A DNA stretch of 64,000 nucleotides from CAIKMD01 sp963729935 (GCA_963729935.1 CAVSPW010000007.1:48966-112965), one strand, 5' to 3'; shown: positions 7,215 to 15,748, counted from the stretch's first letter. Numbers and translations are program-made. Notes: generated by a model not told the origin, from the sequence alone.

Positions 7215-9095
7215 ATGTTGACATTGACCCGATTGACCTACCGCATCGCGGGCCGCACGCTGCTCGAGGAGGCGTCGCTCCAGATCCCCGACGGGTGGAA
7301 GGTCGGATTGGTCGGGCGCAACGGCACCGGCAAATCGACCTTGCTCGATCTCATCCGCGGCACACTCCACGCCGATGACGGCGAGATCGCGCTGCCCAAG
7401 GGCACGCGCATCGGCTTCGTCGCGCAGGAAGCGCCCGGCGGCGCGGCCAGCCCGCTCGACATCGTGCTCGCCGCCGATGAAGAGCGCACCTCTCTCCTGC
7501 GCGAGGCCGAGAGCACGCATGATCCGGCGCGCGCGGCCGAAATCCAGGATCGGCTCGCCGCGATCGAGGCCCATGCGGCGCCGGCGCGCGCCGCGGTCAT
7601 CCTGGACGGGCTCGGCTTCGACCACGAGGCGCAGCTTCGCCCGATGACGAGCTTTTCGGGCGGCTGGCGCATGCGGGTGGCGCTTGCCGCGGCGCTCTTC
7701 GCCGAGCCCGATCTCCTGCTGCTCGACGAGCCCACCAACCATCTCGATCTCGAAGCGGCGCTCTGGCTCGCCGAGTTCCTCCGGCGCTACCGCAAGACCT
7801 TGCTGCTGGTGAGCCATGACCGGCAGTTTCTCGACGACGTGGTCGATCACATCGCCCATCTCGCCGATCTGAAGCTCACGCTTTACACCGGCGATTACGA
7901 GGCGTTCCTGCGCGCGCGCCACGCCAATATCGCGCGCCGCCAGGCCCTCGCCCAACGCCAGGAAAACGAGCGCAAGCATCTGCAAGCCTTCATCGACCGC
8001 TTCCGCGCCAAGGCAAGCAAGGCGCGCCAGGCGCAGAGCCGGGTGAAGGCACTGGCGCGGCTCGAGCCGATCGAAATCGTCGGCGACCAGGCGCCGATCC
8101 GTTTCACCTTTCCCGAGCCGCAAGAGCTCGCGCCGCCGCTCCTGACGCTCGATCGCGTCGCCGTCGGCTACCACCCCGGCAAGCCGGTGTTGCACGATCT
8201 CGATCTGCGCCTCGACCCCGACGACCGGATCGCGCTTCTGGGCGCCAACGGCAACGGCAAGACCACGTTCGCGCGGCTTCTCGCCGGCCGCCTGCAGCCC
8301 TTTTCCGGCGAAATCCGCCGCTCCTCGCGGCTGCGCTGCGGCTATTTCGCGCAACACCAGATCGACGAACTCGAGCCCGAGGCGACGCCCTTCGTTCATC
8401 TGTCGCGGCTCATGCCCAAGGCGACGCCCGAGGCGGTGCGCGCGCGGCTGGCGCGTTTCGGCTTCGGCGTCGACAAGGTCTTCGTCAAGGCGGGCAATCT
8501 TTCGGGCGGCGAGAAGGCGCGGCTCACCTTCGCGCTCATCACCGTCGACGCGCCGCCGCTGCTCATTCTCGACGAGCCCACCAACCATCTCGATCTCGAA
8601 GCGCGCGACGCGCTGATCACCGCGATCAACGATTTCGCGGGCGCCGTGGTGCTGATCAGCCATGACTGGCATCTGCTGTCGCTCGCCGCCGACCGGCTCT
8701 GGCTCGTCGCCGGGGGCACGGTCAAACCCTATGACGGCGATCTCGACGATTACCGCCGCTTCGTGCTCGCGCCCAAAGCCGCCGCCGCGACCGAGGCCGC
8801 GAACGGCGACGCCAATGCGCGGCGCGAGGCGCGCCGGGCGGCGGCGACGCAGCGCCGCGCGCTGGAGCCCTTGCGCCGCATCCTGAAGGAGGCCGAGCGC
8901 GCCGTCGGCGAGCTCGACGCGCGCAAGGCGACGCTCGATGCGCGCCTGGCGGACCCGGCGATGTATCAGGCGGAGGGCGCCGAGCTCGCCGCGCTGATGC
9001 GCGAGCAGGCCAGCCTCGCGGCGGCCCTCTCGGACGCGGAGGCGCGCTGGCTCGAGGCGGCGCAGGCGATCGAGGCCGCCGAAAATCCCGCTTGA
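7215..9095 (+). CDS. ABC-F family ATPase (YheS/Uup type)
   Basis: This 626-residue soluble protein has two ABC ATPase domains and no membrane segment. The first has Walker A GRNGTGKST (about residue 34), signature SFSGGWRMR and Walker B LLLLDEPTNHLD. The second has Walker A GANGNGKTT (about residue 345), signature LSGGEKAR and LLILDEPTNHLD. The basic helical linker around residues 235-280 corresponds to the P-site tRNA interaction motif, and the C-terminal 90 residues form a charged coiled coil. ABC-F proteins act on the ribosome to relieve stalled translation. GGAG lies upstream of the ATG at 7215; the upstream extension of the frame is antisense to the NTF2 gene. Confidence 0.93.
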   Translation: MLTLTRLTYRIAGRTLLEEASLQIPDGWKVGLVGRNGTGKSTLLDLIRGTLHADDGEIALPKGTRIGFVAQEAPGGAASPLDIVLAADEERTSLLREAESTHDPARAAEIQDRLAAIEAHAAPARAAVILDGLGFDHEAQLRPMTSFSGGWRMRVALAAALFAEPDLLLLDEPTNHLDLEAALWLAEFLRRYRKTLLLVSHDRQFLDDVVDHIAHLADLKLTLYTGDYEAFLRARHANIARRQALAQRQENERKHLQAFIDRFRAKASKARQAQSRVKALARLEPIEIVGDQAPIRFTFPEPQELAPPLLTLDRVAVGYHPGKPVLHDLDLRLDPDDRIALLGANGNGKTTFARLLAGRLQPFSGEIRRSSRLRCGYFAQHQIDELEPEATPFVHLSRLMPKATPEAVRARLARFGFGVDKVFVKAGNLSGGEKARLTFALITVDAPPLLILDEPTNHLDLEARDALITAINDFAGAVVLISHDWHLLSLAADRLWLVAGGTVKPYDGDLDDYRRFVLAPKAAAATEAANGDANARREARRAAATQRRALEPLRRILKEAERAVGELDARKATLDARLADPAMYQAEGAELAALMREQASLAAALSDAEARWLEAAQAIEAAENPA

Positions 9096-9186
9096 GCGCG
9101 CACGACGCGATTGACGTCGTTCGGCCAGCGCGCCTCACGCGTGAAGACGGGCCGCGATGCCGTTCTGCGCGCTCGCATTAAGCATG

Positions 9187-9198
9187 ATGTCGCGACAT
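9187..9198. promoter_or_regulatory. Perfect 12-bp palindrome upstream of a hypothetical gene
   Basis: The 224-bp gap between the ABC-F gene and the hypothetical gene at 9320 is less GC-rich than its surroundings. It contains the perfect palindrome ATGTCGCGACAT, 122 bp before the start codon, followed by two direct copies of GCGAATTC (9206-9213 and 9229-9236). This is the kind of spacing seen in operators, but no regulator gene is adjacent and no consensus was recognised. A clear -35/-10 pair was not found. Confidence 0.25.
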
Positions 9199-9319
9199 GG
9201 TTAGCGAATTCTCATTTCGACGCTTCGTGCGAATTCCCGATGGTCGCGGTTTGCGACATTATTTGTCCTTTAACGCGACGCGGGTTGAATGAAGCGAGCG
9301 CAGATCACGCAACTTTTTC

Positions 9320-9970
9320 ATGTCGAAACCGCCGCCGATGAGCGAACCGACGCACGCACTGACCGATTGGAACCTCGAAGCCGCGACGACCTTGTCGCTG
9401 CGGCGCGAGCCCGCTTGCTTCGCCTTTCTGTGCAGCCGGGCCGACGCGGCGCCGCAGCCGATCAATTCGATCAATCTCGATCTCGCCTCGATCGACTATT
9501 TCGAAGGCCATGCCTCGCTGTGGACGACGCTCGAGATTCGCTCGGGCGCCACCAACGAGCATCCGACCGCCGTGCTCGGCTTCGACGAGGCGTTCCTGCG
9601 CCCGTTCTCGCGCGCGCTGATCGAAGCCTCGTCGAACCGGATGCCCTATCGGATGACCATTCGCCCGGACCCGACCGATGCCCGGCGCCTGCGCGTCGTG
9701 GAATACATCACCGGACCCGGCCTGCCGCTGGTCGAGCTGGTGCTCACGCCGCAAGAGACCACCATCACCGTCTCCGGCCGCGCATCGGCCCATGAGGAGG
9801 AATCGCTCTTCCAGCTGCCGCGGACGGATTCCTTCCTGCGCGCCTTCATCAAGATGACCTGCCAGGCCGACCAGGCCTTGCGCGACACGCTGGCCGAAAG
9901 CGAGAAGATCGCGCGGCGGCGCCACGCGGCACCGCCCGATCAGAGCAAGAGCGGCTCGTCGCCGGCATAG
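9320..9970 (+). CDS. Hypothetical protein, 216 residues
   Basis: I do not recognise this protein. It is predicted soluble, without a signal peptide or membrane segment. The first 100 residues look alpha/beta (for example INSINLDLASIDYF and PTAVLGFDEAF). Residues 125-150 have a beta-rich stretch (LRVVEYITGPGLPLVELVL), and the C terminus is helical and charged. Codon use is like the neighbours, which supports it being real. Its 3' end overlaps the 3' end of the convergent DUF488 gene by 31 bp. Start chosen at MSKPPPMSEP; the second ATG six codons later is equally possible. Confidence 0.6.
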   Translation: MSKPPPMSEPTHALTDWNLEAATTLSLRREPACFAFLCSRADAAPQPINSINLDLASIDYFEGHASLWTTLEIRSGATNEHPTAVLGFDEAFLRPFSRALIEASSNRMPYRMTIRPDPTDARRLRVVEYITGPGLPLVELVLTPQETTITVSGRASAHEEESLFQLPRTDSFLRAFIKMTCQADQALRDTLAESEKIARRRHAAPPDQSKSGSSPA

Positions 9971-10482
9971 AGGATCGCGCCGCCCGGCCGCGGCTCGGCG
10001 CCCGGCGTCAGCCTCGCGGCCTCGCGCTTGTTGCGATCGAAGATGTGCTCGACCGAAAATCCCGCGACGATCAGATAATCGGCGACGATGCGGCGGTGGC
10101 AGCGCCACCACAACGCCTCGGCGCAGAGAATGGCGGTCGGGCGCGAACCCGCCAACGCCTTGAGCTCGTCAAACGCGGCGCGGAATTCGGGCGTCTCGGC
10201 ATAATCGGCGAAATGGCGGAAGGCCGGCTCGCGCCACAAGCCATGGGCCGACGGCTTGCCGTCGGCGCGCGCCTGGCGCCGGCCGCCGAGCGCCGGGACA
10301 TGGCGATAGGCGATGCCGGCCTCCGCCAAGGCGCGCTCCAGATTTTCGCGATTGAAATGCGGATGCCGGCGCGAGTGCGGAAAGCGCCGGATGTCGGCCA
10401 CCGCCTCGACCGGCGCGGACTTCAGCGCGTCGATCAATTCGTCCAATGTCCGTGTCGAATGGCCGACGGTATAGGCGATCAT
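9940..10482 (-). CDS. DUF488 domain protein
   Basis: This 180-residue protein starts MIAYTVGHSTRTLDELI, the hallmark opening of DUF488 proteins. It has the conserved ADIRRFPHSRRHPHFNRE segment, YRHVPALGGRR and the Cys-containing ILCAEALWWRCHRRIVADYL motif. The conserved Arg, His and Cys residues suggest an enzymatic or nucleic-acid-linked role, but the family has no firmly established biochemical function that I can assign. It converges on and overlaps the hypothetical gene at 9320-9970 by 31 bp. Its divergent neighbour starts 200 bp away. Confidence 0.88.
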   Translation of the reverse strand: MIAYTVGHSTRTLDELIDALKSAPVEAVADIRRFPHSRRHPHFNRENLERALAEAGIAYRHVPALGGRRQARADGKPSAHGLWREPAFRHFADYAETPEFRAAFDELKALAGSRPTAILCAEALWWRCHRRIVADYLIVAGFSVEHIFDRNKREAARLTPGAEPRPGGAILYAGDEPLLL

Positions 10483-10520
10483 GGGGTTCTATCAATTCAG
10501 GTCGCGCTCGCAGCCGCCAG

Positions 10521-10591
10521 CCCAACCCGTCGCTCGTAGCTTAGCGCCCGAGCGACCGCGCGACCTGGGTTGGGAAGGCGGCGGTCGCGCG
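10521..10591. repeat. Nested inverted repeats in a divergent intergenic region
   Basis: The 199-bp gap between the DUF488 gene and the luciferase-like gene contains CCCAACCC (10521-10528) facing GGGTTGGG (10567-10574), and CGCGCGACC (10557-10565) facing GGTCGCGCG (10583-10591). The two stems interlock and are therefore alternative to each other. This could be a regulatory structure in either 5' leader or a degenerate repeat element. The translation start at 10682 has its own ribosome-binding site (GGAGAG). Confidence 0.3.
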
Positions 10592-10681
10592 AGCGTACAC
10601 TATTCTGCGGCGCGCTTTTGCTTGGTGAAGCCATGCCCCGGATGCTAAAGGAGGCCCCGGAAAAGGCGAGCGGAGAGATCG

Positions 10682-11737
10682 ATGGAATTCGGCATGCAGT
10701 TTTTCCCCGATGTGGGACCGGATCAGAAATCGAGCCGGCAATATTTCGACGAGTGCCTGAGCCTGTGCGAGCTCTGCGATCCGGATGGCTGGGGCCATGT
10801 GCGCACGGTGGAGCATTACTTCACGCCTTATGGCGGCTATTCGCCCAACCCGCTGCTCTTTCTCACCGCCGCCGCCGCGCGCACCAAGCGCGCGCGCCTC
10901 ATCACCGGCGCGGTGCTGCCCATCTTCAATCATCCCCTGAAGCTCGCCGGCGAGATCGGCATGCTCGACGCGATCTCGGGCGGGCGCCTCGAAGTGGGCT
11001 TCGCGCGCGCCTTCCTGCCGCATGAATTCGCGCGCTTCGGCGTCTCGGTCAATGAAAGCCGCGTGCGCTTCACCGAGGGCATGGAACAGGTTCGGCTTCT
11101 GCTCGAAGGCGAGAACGTGACCTGCGAGGGACAATTCCATTCCTTCCGCGACACCACCTCCTTGCCGCGCCCGACGCAGAAACCGCGCCCGCCCTTCTGG
11201 GTCGCCGCGATCGCGACGCCGCAGAGCTTCATCGATACCGGCAAGGCGGGCCATTCCATCATGGCCATCCCGATGGCCGGCGGCGCGATGAAGGAATTGC
11301 TCGACCTCTATCGCCAAGCCTGGCGCGAGGCCGGACATCCGGGCAAGGGCCGCGTGATGCTGGCCTTCCATCTCTTCTGCCACGAGAACCGCGACACGGC
11401 CTGGCAGATCGCGCGCGATCCCTTGAACCGCTATCTGCGCTCGCTGGTCGACGCGGCGTCCGACTGGGCCGGGATGCAATCGAAGGATTATCCGGGCTAC
11501 GACAAGATCATCGAGATTTTGAGCCGCGAGACGATCGACTCGCAGGTGAAGAGCGGCGCCGCCTGGATCGGCACGCCCGCCGACATCGAAAAGCAGATCG
11601 CCGACTATGCCGAGCGCGTCGGCGGCTTCGAGAGCGCGTCGCTCCAGGTCAATTTCAACACGGTGCCCTACGAGGAAGCCGTGCGCTCGGCGCGACTCTT
11701 TGCCGCGCGAGTCATGCCCCGCTTTGCAAGCGCTTGA
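10682..11737 (+). CDS. Luciferase-like (LLM) flavin-dependent monooxygenase
   Basis: This 351-residue protein has the bacterial luciferase TIM-barrel pattern: MEFGMQFFPD at the start, RTVEHYFTPYGGYSPNPLLFL (the EHH-like active-site region, about residues 42-61) and ITGAVLPIFNHPLKLAGEIGMLD. GRLEVGFARAFLPHEF and IGTPADIEKQI, conserved in F420 or FMNH2-dependent LLM enzymes, are also present. A partner flavin reductase would be needed for the FMNH2 version; none is adjacent. The substrate is unknown. The gene is preceded by GGAGAG and followed after 86 bp by a small gene on the same strand. Confidence 0.87.
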   Translation: MEFGMQFFPDVGPDQKSSRQYFDECLSLCELCDPDGWGHVRTVEHYFTPYGGYSPNPLLFLTAAAARTKRARLITGAVLPIFNHPLKLAGEIGMLDAISGGRLEVGFARAFLPHEFARFGVSVNESRVRFTEGMEQVRLLLEGENVTCEGQFHSFRDTTSLPRPTQKPRPPFWVAAIATPQSFIDTGKAGHSIMAIPMAGGAMKELLDLYRQAWREAGHPGKGRVMLAFHLFCHENRDTAWQIARDPLNRYLRSLVDAASDWAGMQSKDYPGYDKIIEILSRETIDSQVKSGAAWIGTPADIEKQIADYAERVGGFESASLQVNFNTVPYEEAVRSARLFAARVMPRFASA

Positions 11738-11823
11738 GACGCCCCATATTGTCCGGTAAGGAATTAGCAACCAGAACGGTCCTAATTTCCGACACTCACC
11801 GTGCACTGAAGGGATAAACAAGG

Positions 11824-12000
11824 ATGGCCAGTCTCGGCTCATCGATTTCGCGCCGCCTGCCGAACGCGTTTCTCGACGAAGAAGATGTCACCCGGATCCG
11901 CGAAGGCGCGGACGAGGTCGACGCGACCTATGGCGCCGCGCTCGACGCGATCGCGCCGGCGCTGCTCGTTGCCCTGACCGAAACGTCGCGCGCCGCCTGA
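11824..12000 (+). CDS. Small protein, 58 residues, unknown
   Basis: This short frame begins with ATG at 11824 behind an AAGG ribosome-binding sequence and ends with TGA at 12000. The product starts MASLGSSISRRLPNAF, then has an acidic amphipathic middle (DEEDVTRIREGADEVDA) and a hydrophobic helix (LDAIAPALLVAL). Codon third positions are strongly G/C as in real genes here. A strong GC palindrome follows immediately after the stop. I recognise no family. It lies between the LLM oxidoreductase and a peptide-binding protein and could be a regulatory or partner peptide of either. Confidence 0.45.
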   Translation: MASLGSSISRRLPNAFLDEEDVTRIREGADEVDATYGAALDAIAPALLVALTETSRAA

Positions 12001-12006
12001 CGCGCC

Positions 12007-12024
12007 GGCCGCCGCGCGGCGGCC
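12007..12024 (+). terminator. GC palindrome after the 58-residue gene
   Basis: GGCCGCCGCGCGGCGGCC is a perfect 18-bp palindrome starting 7 bp after the stop codon of the small gene. It can form a very stable hairpin. No clear run of T follows (only CAAATTTCT some 10 bp on), so it may be a weak or Rho-assisted terminator or an mRNA 3'-end protector. Confidence 0.4.
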
Positions 12025-12084
12025 GCCGGATCAAATTTCTCGCAAAGCCCTGCCCGAACGCCGCCGTGCTATGCTCGCGCGCGA

Positions 12085-13773
12085 ATGCGGCGCGCATCGT
12101 TATGTCTTCTCGGGATTCTGCTGGCGGCTTGGGGCTCGATGGGCCGGGCCGAGGCGGCGCCGGTGCGCGCGCCGGACGAGCTCGCGATCGGCGTCACCCA
12201 ATTTCCCTCGACTCTCAATCCGCTGATCGACCCGATGGTGGCGAAGGTCTATGCGCTGGGCATGGCGCGCCGGCCGCTGACCGCCTATGACGCCGATTGG
12301 AAGCTCGTCTGCATGCTCTGCGTCGCGCTGCCGAGTTTCGAGAACGGGCTTGCCGAGAAGCTCGATCTCGGCAACGGCAAGACCGGCGTCAAGATCACCT
12401 TCCAGATCCGGCCGGACGCGCGCTGGGGCGACGGCGTGCCGGTCACGAGCGACGATGTGCGCTTCAGCTACGAGGTCGGCAAGAACGCGCAGACCGGCGT
12501 CGCCGATGCGGAGCTCTATCGCCGCATCATCAAGCTCGAGGTGACGGACGCCAAGACCTTCACGCTTTACCTCGACCGGCTGACCTTCGATTACGCCGCG
12601 ATGAGCGACTTCGAGATCCTGCCGGCGCATCTGGAGCGCGCCGCCTTCGCCGATCCGGCGCAATACCGCTTCCGCACGCTTTATGATTCCGACCCGACCA
12701 ATCCGGGCCTCTATATGGGGCCCTATCGCATCACGGAGGTCTCGCCGGGCTCGCATATCGTGCTCGAGCGCAATCCCTCTTGGTGGGGCCGGAAACCCTA
12801 TTTCCGCCGGGTCACGGTCTGGACCGTCGAGAACACCGCCGCGCTCGAGGCCAATCTCTTGGCGGGCGGCATCGACATGGTGGCGGGCGAGCTCGGCTTC
12901 TCGCTCGACGAGGCCTTGGGCTTCGAGAAGCGCCACGGGCAGGCTTTCGACGTCGTCTACAAGCCCGGCCTCGTCTTCGAGCACATCGATCTCAACCTCG
13001 ACAACCCGATCCTCGCCGACAAGCGCGTGCGCCAGGCGCTGCTCTACGGCATCGACCGCAAGGCGATCTCGGACGAGATCTTCGCCGGCCGCGATCCGGT
13101 CGCGGACAGTTTCATGCCGCCGCTCGACCCCGCCTATTCGCCCGACGTCCCGCGCTATGCCTACGATCCGGCGAAGGCGCGCGCGCTCTTGGACGAAGCG
13201 GGCTGGCACCAGAACGGCGACGGCGTGCGCCATAATAAGGACGGCGCGCCGCTCTCGCTCGAGCTCGCGACCACCTCCGGCAACCGCACGCGCGAGATGA
13301 TCGAGCAGGTGCTGCAGGCGCAATGGCGCAAGATCGGCATCGCGCTGCGTTTGAAGAACCAGCCGGCGCGCACCCTGCTCGGCGGCATGGTCGATCACCG
13401 CAATTTCACGATGGCGATGTTCGCGTGGATTTCCGCGCCCGAGAACGTGCCCCGCAGCGAGATCTATTCCGATCAGGTGCCGACCGCCGAGAATGGCTGG
13501 AGCGGCGAGAATTTCGACGATTTCCGCAATCCGGAGGCCGATCGGCTGGTCGATGCGATCGAGGTCGAGCTCGACCGCGCCAAGCGCCAGGTGCTATGGC
13601 AGAAGCTTCAAGCGCTCTATGCCGAGGAGCTGCCGGCGCTGCCGCTCTATTTCCGCGCCGAGGCCTATGTGCTGCCGAAATGGCTCGAAGGGGTCACGCC
13701 CACCGGTCATGAATCTCCCTCCACTCTGTGGATCGAGAATTGGCGGCGCGCCACGGAGCGCGCGGCGCGATGA
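12085..13773 (+). CDS. ABC transporter substrate-binding protein, family 5 (peptide/nickel type)
   Basis: This 562-residue protein has a cleavable signal peptide (about residues 1-25, ending GRAEAAPV). It shows the family 5 fold: FPSTLNPLIDPMV early, the WGDGVPVTSDDVRFSYE motif typical of DppA/OppA proteins around residue 113, and the conserved KRVRQALLYGIDRKAI and YDPAKARALLDEAGW motifs. It captures an oligopeptide or similar cationic solute in the periplasm and delivers it to the two permeases encoded next. A possible -10 (TATGCT) lies only 15 bp before the ATG. The stop at 13773 is separated from the first permease by an 84-bp folded repeat. Confidence 0.92.
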   Translation: MRRASLCLLGILLAAWGSMGRAEAAPVRAPDELAIGVTQFPSTLNPLIDPMVAKVYALGMARRPLTAYDADWKLVCMLCVALPSFENGLAEKLDLGNGKTGVKITFQIRPDARWGDGVPVTSDDVRFSYEVGKNAQTGVADAELYRRIIKLEVTDAKTFTLYLDRLTFDYAAMSDFEILPAHLERAAFADPAQYRFRTLYDSDPTNPGLYMGPYRITEVSPGSHIVLERNPSWWGRKPYFRRVTVWTVENTAALEANLLAGGIDMVAGELGFSLDEALGFEKRHGQAFDVVYKPGLVFEHIDLNLDNPILADKRVRQALLYGIDRKAISDEIFAGRDPVADSFMPPLDPAYSPDVPRYAYDPAKARALLDEAGWHQNGDGVRHNKDGAPLSLELATTSGNRTREMIEQVLQAQWRKIGIALRLKNQPARTLLGGMVDHRNFTMAMFAWISAPENVPRSEIYSDQVPTAENGWSGENFDDFRNPEADRLVDAIEVELDRAKRQVLWQKLQALYAEELPALPLYFRAEAYVLPKWLEGVTPTGHESPSTLWIENWRRATERAAR

Positions 13774-13788
13774 ATTGCTTGCGATCGG

Positions 13789-13853
13789 CCCCCCTCCCAA
13801 CCCTCCCCCTCGAGGGGGGAGGGCGGCAACGCGCAAGCGTTGCCGGGAGGGGG
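13789..13853 (+). repeat. Cloverleaf-like palindromic repeat carrying the permease ribosome-binding site
   Basis: The gap between the binding-protein and permease genes is almost wholly one repeat. An outer stem pairs CCCCCTCCC (13790-13798) with GGGAGGGGG (13845-13853). Inside are two hairpins: CCCTCCCCC/GGGGGAGGG (13801-13823) and CGGCAACGC/GCGTTGCCG closed by a GCAA tetraloop (13824-13845). The 3' arm contains GGAGG, 7 bp before the permease ATG, so the only good Shine-Dalgarno sequence is inside the outer stem. Such palindromes commonly occur as dispersed repeats in alphaproteobacterial genomes. Here it may lower translation of the permeases relative to the binding protein. Confidence 0.75.
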
Positions 13854-13857
13854 TGAC

Positions 13858-14811
13858 ATGACCCGCTTCGTCCTCCTTCGCCTGCTGCAAGCGGCGGCCG
13901 TGCTCGCGATCATGTCGTTCTTCGTCTACACCTTGATCGGGCTGATGCCTGGCGATCCGATCGACATCATGATCTCGTCGAACCCGCATCTGACCGCCGC
14001 CGATGCGGCAAGGCTCAAGGCGCTCTACGGCCTCGACCGGCCTCTGATCGAGCGCTATTTCGCCTGGGCCAGAGCCGCGCTCACAGGCGATTTCGGCTAT
14101 TCGCGGCTTTACCTGCGACCGGCGCTCCAAGTGCTGCTGCCGCGGCTCGGCAATACGGCGGTGCTGATGGGGGCGAGCCTTTTCTGCGCCTATGGGCTGG
14201 CCTTGCCCCTGGGCATCGCCGCCGCGCGGAAGCCCGGCTCCGCCTTCGACGGCACGGTCAATCTTCTCTGCTTCGCCGGGATCTCACTACCCTCGTTCTG
14301 GCTCGCGCTGATGCTGATCCTCGTCTTTGCCGCGAGCCTGGGGCTCCTGCCCGCGGGCGGGATCGCCACCATCGGCGATGGCGGCCTCATCGACCGGCTG
14401 CGGCATCTCGCGCTGCCGGTCGCGACCCTGACCTTGGCGAGCATGGGCGCGCATCTGCGCTATGTGCGCGCCTCGATGATCGAGACTTTGCGCCAGGATT
14501 TCATCCGCACCGCGCGCGCCAAGGGCGCGAGCGAGACGCGCGTGCTCGCCGGCCACGCGCTGAGGAACGCGCTCGTGCCGGTCGTGACCGTGCTCGCCCT
14601 GAGCTTCGGCTCGCTCTTCTCGGGCGCGCTGATCACGGAAACCATGTTCGCCTATCCCGGGATGGGCAAGCTCATCTATGACGCGATCCTCGGCAATGAT
14701 TTCAACTTGGCGCTGGCCGGGCTGTTGCTCGCCACGGCGATGGTGCTCATCGCCAATATCGCCGCCGACATCGCCTATGCCGTGATCGATCCCAGGATCA
14801 GCTATCGATGA
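13858..14811 (+). CDS. ABC transporter permease, DppB/OppB type
   Basis: This 317-residue inner-membrane protein has a family-typical first segment (FVLLRLLQAAAVLAIMSFFVYTLI, cut here to its sense: one N-terminal membrane helix), then LMPGDPIDI and GLDRPLIERYFAWA. It has about six membrane helices and the cytoplasmic EAA loop near residues 215-235 (RTARAKGASETRVLAGHALR) that docks on the ATPase. Start chosen at ATG 13858, because MTRFVLLRLL matches the family and GGAGG lies 7 bp upstream. An earlier in-frame ATG at 13840 lies inside the repeat. The next gene overlaps by 4 bp. Confidence 0.9.
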   Translation: MTRFVLLRLLQAAAVLAIMSFFVYTLIGLMPGDPIDIMISSNPHLTAADAARLKALYGLDRPLIERYFAWARAALTGDFGYSRLYLRPALQVLLPRLGNTAVLMGASLFCAYGLALPLGIAAARKPGSAFDGTVNLLCFAGISLPSFWLALMLILVFAASLGLLPAGGIATIGDGGLIDRLRHLALPVATLTLASMGAHLRYVRASMIETLRQDFIRTARAKGASETRVLAGHALRNALVPVVTVLALSFGSLFSGALITETMFAYPGMGKLIYDAILGNDFNLALAGLLLATAMVLIANIAADIAYAVIDPRISYR

Positions 14812-15695
14812 AACGCTGGCGCGAGGCCTTGCGCGAAAAGCGCGTGACGGTGAGCGGCATGGTGCTGTTGCTGCTCGCCTTCGCGTCTTTCGCCGCGCCG
14901 CTTCTGGCCCGGCTGATGGGCCAGGACCCCGGCGATGTCGATCTCTATCACCGCCTCGCCGCGCCATCGCTCGCGCATCCGCTCGGCACCGACGAGATCG
15001 GGCGCGATCTGCTGCTGCGGCTCCTGGAGGGCGGGCGGGTTTCGCTGCTCGTCGGGATCGCCGCGGCGGTGGCGGCGGCGGGACTCGGCACGGCGATCGG
15101 GCTCCTCGCCGGCTATCGCGGCGGCAGGCTCGACGCCGCGCTGATGCGCCTGACCGACGGCATGATCGCGCTGCCCTTGCTGCCGCTTCTCGTCGTGCTC
15201 GCGGCGATCGATCTCAAAAAGCTCGGGATACCCGCTTCGCTCGCCGATTCCGAGGCGATCAGCCTCTATCGCATCATCGTGCTGGTGGCCTTCGTCGGCT
15301 GGACCACGGTCGCAAGGCTGGTGCGCGGCGCCACCTTGTCTTTGAAGGCGCGCGATTTCGTGCGCGCGGCGGTGGCCTTGGGCGCGCGGCCGAGCCGCGT
15401 GATGCTCGCGCACATCCTTCCCAACCTCGCCTCGCCGATCATCGTCGCGACCAGCCTCGCCGTGGGCGAGATCATCCTGTTGGAATCGGTGTTGAGCTTT
15501 CTCGGGCTCGGCATCGCCCCGCCGATGGCGAGCTGGGGCAACATGCTCACGGGGGCGCAAGAGACCATCGCCTTGGCGCCGCAGCTGGCGCTCTATCCCG
15601 GGCTCCTCATCTTCGTCACTGTGATCGCGTGCAATTTCCTGGGCGACGGGCTCCAGGACGCGCTCGACCCGCGCGCCGAGCGGCGGCCCGCGTAG
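14808..15695 (+). CDS. ABC transporter permease, DppC/OppC type
   Basis: This 295-residue partner permease starts with the ATGA overlap of the previous gene. It has the OppC-type N-terminal segment, the conserved HPLGTDEIGRDLLLRLLEGG motif (about residues 60-79), five to six membrane helices, the EAA loop around residue 200 (DFVRAAVALGARPSRVMLAH) and the ESVLSFLGLGIAPPMASWG motif. It forms the channel with the DppB-type protein. No ATPase gene of the DppD/DppF kind follows. The next gene is convergent, so the ATPases must be encoded elsewhere or shared. Confidence 0.9.
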   Translation: MKRWREALREKRVTVSGMVLLLLAFASFAAPLLARLMGQDPGDVDLYHRLAAPSLAHPLGTDEIGRDLLLRLLEGGRVSLLVGIAAAVAAAGLGTAIGLLAGYRGGRLDAALMRLTDGMIALPLLPLLVVLAAIDLKKLGIPASLADSEAISLYRIIVLVAFVGWTTVARLVRGATLSLKARDFVRAAVALGARPSRVMLAHILPNLASPIIVATSLAVGEIILLESVLSFLGLGIAPPMASWGNMLTGAQETIALAPQLALYPGLLIFVTVIACNFLGDGLQDALDPRAERRPA

Positions 15696-15748
15696 GGCGT
15701 GTACTCATAAACCAAGGTATACGCTCTTCCCAAAAAGCCGACATGTCG

